Positions 57,946-64,000 of a stretch of DNA of 64,000 nt are shown in pieces. The stretch comes from Actinopolyspora mortivallis DSM 44261 (lineage in GTDB: Bacteria; Actinomycetota; Actinomycetes; Mycobacteriales; Pseudonocardiaceae), in the NCBI RefSeq assembly GCF_000384035.1, contig NZ_KB913024.1, forward strand, positions 2,227,584 through 2,291,583. The letters are read 5' to 3'. Each line of letters starts with the position of its first letter. Positions within the stretch are counted from its first letter, which is position 1. Below the pieces are notes generated by a model. That model saw only the letters and a list, made by a program, of their open reading frames with translations, had not been told where the DNA came from and did not search any database. The position numbers and the translations under genes were made by a program.

Positions 57946-59955
57946 GTGGCGGACGCCTTGCCAGATCCCACGTCGACCGGACCGGCCCCCGCCCCGAGCG
58001 AACGTCCACGCTCCGCGCCGAGAGTACCGGCCGGACGGACGGTCGCCGAGCTCCTGCTCGGGGCGATCACGGCTGCCGCCCTGAGTCTCGCCCTCCAGTT
58101 CGTGGTCGCTCACATCGGCATCATCGAACCGAGCTACGGTCCCGACGCCCTGGCCGTGTTGAGCACCACGGGGCTGCTCGTGCTCGTTTTCGGCGCCGTG
58201 GTCCTTCCCGGACGGCTACCGCGTGCGGAATGGTTGCGTCTCGGTGGTGCCTGGGCGGTACTGACCACGCTGAGCACCCTGCTGCTCGCCCTGCCCCTGC
58301 AGGGAACACGGTTCTACTACGGAGGTTCCAGCGGGGACAACGCCTTCCGTATGCAGTACCTGACCCGCATGGCCGGACACGCGTTGCCCGCCGACATGAA
58401 CTACCTGGGCATCCCCCCGTACTACCCGTCCGGATGGTTCTGGTTGGGCGGCCGTTTCGCCGAGCTGATCGGATGGGAGGGCTGGGCCGCCTACAAGCCC
58501 TACGCCGTGCTCTGGTTCTCGGTGACCGCCGTGGTCGCCTTCGCCCTGTGGAGCCTGGTGCTGTCACGGCGGCTGGCCCTGCTCGCGGCGCTGGCCACCG
58601 TCCTCGCGGGAACACGCCACGGACTGCTCGAACCCTACGCCTGGCCGTCGGCGGCCTGGTTGCCCCCGATCATCGTGCTGGCCTGGTACGCCCTGCGCCG
58701 CCCGGGCCGGCCCCCGCTGCCCACACTGATCGGCATCGGGGTGTTCACCGGGTTCGCGGCGGTCACCTACACCCTGCACTTCGGATTCAGCGTGCTGCTG
58801 ATCGTCGGCCTCGCCGTGGTCGTGGGAATCCTGCGGGTCCGCAACGGCGCCGCGATCGGAAGGACGGCGTGGGAGCTGTTCCTGCGGCTGGTTCCGGTCG
58901 GGATCACCAGCGGGCTGCTGGCGCTGGTCGTGTGGCTGCCCTTCCTGCTCGCCGGGGGGCTGTTCGAACGCAGCGCCGCACAGCACTACCTGCCGGAGTC
59001 CAGCGCCTTCCTGCCCCTTCCGTTCACGAACGTGGGTACTTTCGGCCTGCTGTGTCTGAGCGGGTTGGTGTGGCTGATCGTTCGGTCCACCACCAGCCGC
59101 GTCGCTCCGGCCCTGCTCACCGTGGTCGGGGGCGTCTACATCTGGTTCGGCCTGTCCACACTGGCCCTGCTGGCCGAGACCACCCTACTGGCCTTCCGGC
59201 TCAGGGTGGTGCTGGAGAGCGCGCTGGCGGTCTCGGGAGCGCTGGGGCTGGTGGAACTGTTCGGCTGGCTGCGCCGGAAACTCTCCGGCTGGTACGGACC
59301 GCGGCTGACCGTGTTCGCCGTGATCCTCGGGATCACGGGCTCACTGGGCGTGTTCCAGCACGAACTCCGGGTGGGGTTGGCGGCCGAGACGGAGTCCGCC
59401 TACAACGACTACTACCCCAACGGCAGAACCGCGCTGGACGAGAGCGACCGGGACGATCCGGGAGCCTGGCTGGACGAGCTGAACTCGACGATCACCGGTC
59501 TCACGGACGAGCCTCCCCAGAACACCGTGCTGCTCACCACGAACTACGACCTGCTGCCCTACCACCCGTACTGGGGTTTCCAGCAGGAAACCCCGCACTA
59601 CGCCAACCCCCTGGCGGAGTACGAGCACCGCGCGGCCACGATCAGACGCTGGTCGAACGCCACGAGCAGCCAGGAGCTGCTCCGGATGCTCGACGACACC
59701 GAGTTCACCGCACCCGAGGTGTTCGTCGTGCGGCACCACTCGGACTCGGAGGAGGTGTACGTCCCCCAGGTCCTCGACGACGCCGAGAAGGTCAATCCTC
59801 CCGAGGGCACGCTGTCCCTGACGCTGAAGGCCGACGCCTTCCCCCGTCAGCCGAACGTGCACAACTACCCGGTGTTGTTCGATGCCGAGCTGTTCCGGGA
59901 TCCCGCGTTCGTCACCCGCCGCGTGGGGCCCTACACCGTGATCGCACGCCGGTGA
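57946..59955 (+). CDS. aftA: Galactan 5-O-arabinofuranosyltransferase
   Basis: 669-residue multispan GT-C enzyme that puts the first arabinofuranose, from decaprenylphosphoryl arabinose, on the galactan of the cell wall. About eleven to thirteen spans in the first 480 residues, then an extracellular C-terminal domain. The loop FYYGGSSGDNAFRMQYLTRM after the second or third span holds the acidic catalytic motif of the family. GTG 57946 is used, after a weak AGGAAA. Implies an arabinogalactan wall, as in Pseudonocardiales and mycobacteria. Confidence 0.88.
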   Translation: MADALPDPTSTGPAPAPSERPRSAPRVPAGRTVAELLLGAITAAALSLALQFVVAHIGIIEPSYGPDALAVLSTTGLLVLVFGAVVLPGRLPRAEWLRLGGAWAVLTTLSTLLLALPLQGTRFYYGGSSGDNAFRMQYLTRMAGHALPADMNYLGIPPYYPSGWFWLGGRFAELIGWEGWAAYKPYAVLWFSVTAVVAFALWSLVLSRRLALLAALATVLAGTRHGLLEPYAWPSAAWLPPIIVLAWYALRRPGRPPLPTLIGIGVFTGFAAVTYTLHFGFSVLLIVGLAVVVGILRVRNGAAIGRTAWELFLRLVPVGITSGLLALVVWLPFLLAGGLFERSAAQHYLPESSAFLPLPFTNVGTFGLLCLSGLVWLIVRSTTSRVAPALLTVVGGVYIWFGLSTLALLAETTLLAFRLRVVLESALAVSGALGLVELFGWLRRKLSGWYGPRLTVFAVILGITGSLGVFQHELRVGLAAETESAYNDYYPNGRTALDESDRDDPGAWLDELNSTITGLTDEPPQNTVLLTTNYDLLPYHPYWGFQQETPHYANPLAEYEHRAATIRRWSNATSSQELLRMLDDTEFTAPEVFVVRHHSDSEEVYVPQVLDDAEKVNPPEGTLSLTLKADAFPRQPNVHNYPVLFDAELFRDPAFVTRRVGPYTVIARR

Positions 59956-60032
59956 GGACGGGCTCGCCCTCGAAGCGGCGGTGACCGGCCCGTCCTGGAG
60001 CGGAGGCCGCGTGGAACTCGCACGTCCCCTTC

Positions 60033-61277
60033 TCAGGCCGGTGTCACCGGAAGACGCTCCAGACCGCGCATGAGTGTGCTGAACCGGTAGCGCAGTTCCT
60101 CCCGCGGAACGGCCAGGGTCATGTTCGGGAAACGCTCGCTCAACTGGCGCAGCGCGATCTCCCCTTCCAGGCGGGCGAGCGGGGCACCCACACAGAAGTG
60201 GATGCCGTGCCCGAACGCGAGGTGCCCACCGGTCGCCCGGTCCTGGTCGAAACGTTGCGCGTCGGGGAACCTGTCCTCGTCCCTGTTCGCCGAGGCCAAG
60301 GAGACCAGCACCAGTTCCCCCTCGGGGATCTCGACCTCCCCCACCGTCACCGGCTCACTCGTGAAACGCAGCGTCGCCAGGTTCACGGGACCGTCGAACC
60401 GAAGGGCCTCCTCGACCACCTTCGCGGCCCGCTCCGGTTCGGTACGCAGTTTCTCGTGCTGCTCGGGGGAGTCCAGCAGGGCGAGCGTGCCGTTGCCGAT
60501 CAGGTTGACCGTCGTCTCGTGTCCGGCCACCAGCAGCAGGAAAACCATGGCGACGAGCTCGTTGCCCTGGAGGCGATCGGAGTCCTCACTGGACTCGATC
60601 AAGCCGGTCAGCAGGTCCTCGCCCGGATGTGTGCGTTTGGTCTCGATCAGTTCGAGCAGGTACTCGGCCATGGCCGCGGCGGCGTGTTCGGCGGCGCGCG
60701 GGTCCTTGCCCGATACCACGTTGTTGGACCAGGTACGGAAGTCGTCCCTGCGGTCCTCCGGAACACCGAGCAGCTCGCAGATCACCCGGATGGGAAGTGG
60801 GAAGGCGAAGGCGTCCAGCAGGTCGATCCCGGTCTCTCCCACGGCAGCCCGCGCGGCCATGTCGTCGAGCAGCTCGCGGGTGATCTCCTCCACCCGGGGG
60901 CGCAACGCCTCCACCCTGCGCGCGGTGAACGCCTTGACCACCAGTTTGCGCAGGCGTGTGTGGTCCGGAGGATCCATGTTCAGCATGTGGGCCTGCACCG
61001 CGTCCCCGATGTCCGGGTGTTCGGCCCCCTCCTCGGCCGCCTTGTTGTCCATCACCCGGCGGATCTCGCGATAGTCCTTGCGCAACCGCTGGTCGGTGAG
61101 AGCGGCCTTGGCGTCCGCGTAGCGGGTGACCAGCCACACCGGCATCCCCGTCACCGTCTTCACCCGGCGGGTGGGGTCGTTCTCCCGCATCCGGGCGTAG
61201 TGCACGTAGGGGTCCTGCAGGAACTCGTCGTCCAGAACGGACGGAGCGGTGTGCGGGCACTGTTGCGACGCGGTCAT
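60033..61277 (-). CDS. Cytochrome P450
   Basis: 414 residues, soluble bacterial class, nearest by eye to CYP107-type enzymes. I-helix AGHETTVNLIGNG with the acid/alcohol-free form HETT, K-helix EEALRFDGPVN, and the heme loop HLAFGHGIHFCVGAPLAR with the ligand Cys at about 362. ATG 61277 has GGAGG 5 bases upstream. No ferredoxin gene adjacent; FprB, 4 kb away, is a possible but unproven donor. Convergent with aftA; substrate unknown. Confidence 0.93.
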   Translation of the reverse strand: MTASQQCPHTAPSVLDDEFLQDPYVHYARMRENDPTRRVKTVTGMPVWLVTRYADAKAALTDQRLRKDYREIRRVMDNKAAEEGAEHPDIGDAVQAHMLNMDPPDHTRLRKLVVKAFTARRVEALRPRVEEITRELLDDMAARAAVGETGIDLLDAFAFPLPIRVICELLGVPEDRRDDFRTWSNNVVSGKDPRAAEHAAAAMAEYLLELIETKRTHPGEDLLTGLIESSEDSDRLQGNELVAMVFLLLVAGHETTVNLIGNGTLALLDSPEQHEKLRTEPERAAKVVEEALRFDGPVNLATLRFTSEPVTVGEVEIPEGELVLVSLASANRDEDRFPDAQRFDQDRATGGHLAFGHGIHFCVGAPLARLEGEIALRQLSERFPNMTLAVPREELRYRFSTLMRGLERLPVTPA

Positions 61278-61295
61278 GAAGCCCTCCAGACAAAC

Positions 61296-61321
61296 ACGGT
61301 GCCGTCCTCAGTTGACACCGT
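61296..61321. promoter_or_regulatory. Inverted repeat upstream of the P450 gene
   Basis: ACGGTG (61296-61301) and CACCGT (61316-61321) with flanking AAAC and TTTA that extend the symmetry by a gapped four bases. It sits within 45 bp of the P450 start. A possible operator; regulator unknown. Confidence 0.35.
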
Positions 61322-61478
61322 TTACCGCGATCTTGTCATCCCGCGATCAGCGGAGTCGGGACACGTTTCCCCCGAAAGGACCTCATGTTCGACGGGCCGC
61401 CAACCGACGGCCCGCCGCGACCTCACTGTTTCCACCCCGGAGCGGGCACCACGGGGACACCCCCGTTCCACCGGCGGG

Positions 61479-61484
61479 TAGCGT
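61479..61484 (+). promoter_or_regulatory. -10 element of the winged-helix/proline-rich gene
   Basis: TAGCGT ending 8 nt before GTG 61493; no ribosome binding site. Leaderless-type start. Confidence 0.4.
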
Positions 61485-61492
61485 GGCCTGAT

Positions 61493-62503
61493 GTGGCTGC
61501 ACCGGATCCCGTGGACATACACCTGCTGAACGCCGTCGCCGAGACAGGGCGCGCCTCCATCCCCGAACTCGCCGCTCATCTGGGCATGGACGTGCGCGAG
61601 GTGGCGGCCCGCCTGGCGGCACTGTCCACCAGCGGGCTTCCGCTCGTGGTCGGCGTCGAATGTGATCCGAACGGAATTCGTAACGCGTTGGCCGCAGTGG
61701 GAGTCCCCGCCGGACCGCAGTACGCTCCCCCGCAGGCACAGAACCCACCGAGTGGGGGTTACCCGGTTCCTCCCGCTCCCCAAGCGGGGCAACCGAACCA
61801 GCCCTCCGGCCCGCACAGCGGGGCTCACCCGGTGTACGGAGGAGCGAGCGGCCCCTATCCCCCGCAGAGCGGTCCACACCCGGCTCCGGTCCCCCCACAG
61901 GGACCACCACAACAGCCCGCCGCCGGACCGCCTCCGCACCGTCCCAGCACCCCACCCCGCGGCCACTCCGCTCCACCCTCCCAGGGCGCCCCCACCGGAT
62001 GGGGACCGCCGGCCTCCGGGAACTGGACCAGAGCCACGCACGCCGCCCAGAGCGGAGCACCGCCGCGACCACCGGTTCCACGCTCGGGCAAGGTCGGAAC
62101 CAAACTGGACGGTGTGGGCCCCAACGGGGAACCGGTCTCCGTGTTGCTGGTCGAAGTGGTGGACCCGGCGGACTTCCTGCTCAGCGCGGCGGGTCACCAG
62201 CTCTCCGAGGGACAGCGGGCGGTGGTGGTGCACACCGAGCTGACCAACCGGGGCCCCACGGCCTTCACGGCCCCACCGGACCGGCATCTGGTCCTGGTGA
62301 CCACGGAGGGAACGACCGTTTCCAAGTCCTCGGTGTCGATGTCCTCACGGCCGCCGCACGGTCCCACGGTCTCGCCCGGGGAAACGGGAGGGGGGCACAC
62401 CGTCTTCGTCCTGCCGGAGGAAACCGAGCTGAGCACAGTCGAGTGGTCTCCCACACCCGAACCGGGACCCCATTCCCTGGTCTGGGACATCACGGACTCG
62501 TGA
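61493..62503 (+). CDS. Winged-helix protein with proline-rich linker, function unknown
   Basis: 336 residues if begun at GTG 61493. Residues about 5-50 (DIHLLNAVAETGRASIPELA, HLGMDVREVAARLAALSTSG) look like an AsnC-type helix-turn-helix. A linker of about 130 residues rich in Pro, Gly, Gln and His follows, then a beta-rich C-terminal domain (about 200-336) that resembles an extracellular-type sandwich, with VLLVEVVDPADFLLSAAGHQ and HTELTNRGPTAFTAPPD. No membrane span. I do not recognise the family. Convergent with rluD. Confidence 0.75.
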   Translation: MAAPDPVDIHLLNAVAETGRASIPELAAHLGMDVREVAARLAALSTSGLPLVVGVECDPNGIRNALAAVGVPAGPQYAPPQAQNPPSGGYPVPPAPQAGQPNQPSGPHSGAHPVYGGASGPYPPQSGPHPAPVPPQGPPQQPAAGPPPHRPSTPPRGHSAPPSQGAPTGWGPPASGNWTRATHAAQSGAPPRPPVPRSGKVGTKLDGVGPNGEPVSVLLVEVVDPADFLLSAAGHQLSEGQRAVVVHTELTNRGPTAFTAPPDRHLVLVTTEGTTVSKSSVSMSSRPPHGPTVSPGETGGGHTVFVLPEETELSTVEWSPTPEPGPHSLVWDITDS

Positions 62504-62541
62504 GTCCCTCCCCGCGCTGGGTGCGGTTCGCCCGGAGGAAC

Positions 62542-63471
62542 TCAGTGGTCCTGGGCACGCAGCACGTCCAGGGCGTGCTGCAGGTCGGGGGGGTACTCGC
62601 TGTCGAAGGTGACGCGGCGGCCGTCGGCGGGGTGGTCGAAGACCAGGGAGTAGGCGTGTAGCCACTGACGGGTGATTCCGAGGTGCCGTGCCAGTGTCGG
62701 ATCGGCCCCGTAGGTCAGATCCCCGACACAGGGATGGCGCACCGCGGAGAAGTGCACCCTGATCTGATGGGTGCGGCCCGTTTCCAGCTTCACGTCCACC
62801 AGCGAGGCGGCACGGAACGCCTCGACGATCTCGTAGTGCGTGACACTGGGTTTGCCCTCCGAGACCACCGCGAACTTGTGGTCGTGACGTGGGTGGCGGT
62901 CGATGGGGGCGTCGATCGTCCCTTTGCTCGGGTCCGGGTGTCCCTGCACCAGCGCGTGGTAGTGCTTGTCCACGGTCCGTTCCCGGAACGCGCGTTTCAG
63001 CACCGAGTACGCGTGCTCCGACTTGGCGAGCACCATGACACCGGTGGTTCCGGCGTCCAGCCGGTGAACCACGCCCCGTCGTTCCGGAGGCCCCGACTCG
63101 GCCAGGTTGATCCCGGCCGCTGCCAGCCCGCCCAGCACGGTCGGGCCCTCCCATCCGGGGCTGGGGTGCACGGCCACGCCGACGGGCTTGTTGACCACCA
63201 CGAGGTCCTCGTCCTCGTGCACCACGGTCAGACCGTCGACCGGCACCGGGGGGGCCTCGGGCTCCTCCTGCCCGGGAAGCCGCACCTCCAGCCAGGACCC
63301 GGCCAACAGGCGGTCCGACTTGCCCGCCGGAGAACCGTCCAGCTCCACGTCACCGGACTCCGCGAGCGCTGCGACCGCGCTCCGGGACAATCCCAGCAGC
63401 CGGGCCAGTCCCGCGTCGACCCGCATCCCGTCCAGACCGTCCGGGACCGGAAGTGTTCGCAGATCAGTCAC
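62542..63471 (-). CDS. rluD: RluA/RluD-family pseudouridine synthase
   Basis: 309 residues: S4 RNA-binding domain at about 18-75 ([20 protein letters not shown]), then the synthase domain with the catalytic aspartate in [19 protein letters not shown] and the motifs [15 protein letters not shown] and [18 protein letters not shown]. Isomerises uridines in 23S rRNA if a true RluD. GTG 63471 overlaps the lspA stop by 8 bases (GTGACTGA), the lspA-rluD order also recalled from mycobacteria. Confidence 0.93.
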   Translation of the reverse strand: MTDLRTLPVPDGLDGMRVDAGLARLLGLSRSAVAALAESGDVELDGSPAGKSDRLLAGSWLEVRLPGQEEPEAPPVPVDGLTVVHEDEDLVVVNKPVGVAVHPSPGWEGPTVLGGLAAAGINLAESGPPERRGVVHRLDAGTTGVMVLAKSEHAYSVLKRAFRERTVDKHYHALVQGHPDPSKGTIDAPIDRHPRHDHKFAVVSEGKPSVTHYEIVEAFRAASLVDVKLETGRTHQIRVHFSAVRHPCVGDLTYGADPTLARHLGITRQWLHAYSLVFDHPADGRRVTFDSEYPPDLQHALDVLRAQDH

Positions 63472-64000
63472 GTTTCCCCTCGTCGCTACCGCGTTCCGGA
63501 TCAGCGCTGTCGGAACGGTCCGGTTCCCCGTGTCCACCCCCTCGTTCCGAGGTGGGACCACCACGGGCCCGTCTCCCCGCCGCCCGACTTCCTCCCCGCT
63601 GCACGGTTCCGTCGTAGTCACGGCCGAGCAGCGCGAGCAGCACGATGAGCACGCCACCGCAGACGATCGCCGAGTCGGCCAGGTTGAACACCGGCCACAC
63701 ACTGCCGTCCGGGGCGAAGACCGACAGGAAGTCGATCACGTGGCCGTGCAGCGGAGCCGGATCCCGGAAGATCCGATCGACCAGGTTCCCGAGGGCCCCA
63801 CCGAGCACGAGACCGAGGCCGACGGCCCACGCCCGGGAGCGCAGTTTCGGCGCGAACCAGACGATGGCTCCGACGATGGCTGTCGCCAGCAGGGCCAACA
63901 CCCAGGTATGACCGGTGGCGATACTGAACGCCGCCCCCGGGTTACGGTACAGCACCAGGTACAGCGCCCCGCCGAGCAGCTTGACCGGAGGTTCGCCCTC
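63464..64000 (-). CDS. lspA: Lipoprotein signal peptidase, 5' end outside the window
   Basis: Partial gene: the reading frame is open to the right edge, so the N terminus lies beyond 64000 and only about the last 178 residues are here. Aspartyl protease motifs [13 protein letters not shown] and [13 protein letters not shown] hold the two catalytic aspartates; HVIDFL is typical. The C-terminal 50 residues are a charged Arg/Gly/Asp-rich tail, as in many actinobacterial LspA. Cleaves the signal peptide of diacylglyceryl-modified lipoproteins, the step after Lgt (also in this window). Confidence 0.95.
   Translation of the reverse strand, partial: EGEPPVKLLGGALYLVLYRNPGAAFSIATGHTWVLALLATAIVGAIVWFAPKLRSRAWAVGLGLVLGGALGNLVDRIFRDPAPLHGHVIDFLSVFAPDGSVWPVFNLADSAIVCGGVLIVLLALLGRDYDGTVQRGGSRAAGRRARGGPTSERGGGHGEPDRSDSADPERGSDEGKRD

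Noticed and set aside
57756-59984. 742-codon Arg/Pro-rich frame over aftA
   Set aside because: Out-of-frame shadow of aftA, no hydrophobic spans.

Overview
The window is high-GC, densely packed, mostly single-copy metabolic DNA from an actinomycete. Gene content and order point to the Pseudonocardiales (Actinopolyspora, Saccharopolyspora or a close relative); the genus is inference. The grounds are an AftA-type arabinofuranosyltransferase (arabinogalactan wall), a PriA with no separate trpF, the actinobacterial Trp-operon membrane protein, NrtR next to nadABC, and a fused ferredoxin/FprB. The set lspA-rluD ... bioB ... nadABC/nrtR ... hisDCB / hisH-priA-hisF-hisI ... trpE-(TAM)-trpC-trpB-trpA-lgt ... 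pyk-tesB recalls, from memory, one region of the Mycobacterium tuberculosis chromosome. I see no phage, transposon, CRISPR array, tRNA or rRNA.

Layout. 1-5 kb: a TetR regulator, then gcvT-glyA behind a tandem glycine riboswitch with its own promoter and a strong terminator, then bioB. 5-10 kb: DedA membrane protein, a DacB-type carboxypeptidase, a divergent LysE exporter/Lrp pair, and tesB. 10-18 kb: pyk, VanZ-like protein coupled to a large ATPase-LuxR regulator, a FadR-type regulator and a HelD-like RNA polymerase motor. 18-21 kb: a cobalamin riboswitch and a BtuFCD-type importer. 21-28 kb (minus strand): trpE, Trp-associated membrane protein, trpC, trpB, trpA, lgt, with a divergent TetR. 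28-39 kb (minus strand): the histidine genes in two blocks, hisI-hisF-priA-(70-aa membrane protein)-hisH and hisB-hisC-hisD. They are separated by about 4.5 kb carrying soxR, a 50-aa membrane protein, a YdeP/FdhF-type molybdopterin oxidoreductase and a cysteine-synthase-like enzyme with its own operator-like promoter. 39-46 kb: a secreted M14 carboxypeptidase, a 50-aa membrane protein and a complete peptide/nickel-type ABC importer. 46-53 kb: nitrilase-family amidase, type II NADH dehydrogenase, nadC-nadB-nadA, divergent nrtR, LON-domain protein. 53-64 kb: an anchored protein of unknown function, an AurF-type diiron protein with FprB under a perfect CRP-type site, a DUF2567-like membrane protein, AftA, a cytochrome P450, a winged-helix/proline-rich protein, rluD and lspA, the last cut by the window edge.

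How it fits together. Much of the window makes amino acids and cofactors (Gly/one-carbon, Trp, His, NAD, biotin), each set with its own visible control: glycine and B12 riboswitches, an NrtR box, and apparent internal start sites in the his cluster. The commonest regulatory signal is a TAnnnT -10 hexamer ending only 6-8 nt before the start codon, seen at about twelve genes, which implies widespread leaderless transcription. I found no convincing new defence, toxin or secondary-metabolite system. The observations I would follow first are the CRP-box AurF-FprB pair, the redox-flavoured insertion inside the his genes, and the recurrent leaderless promoter/start architecture.
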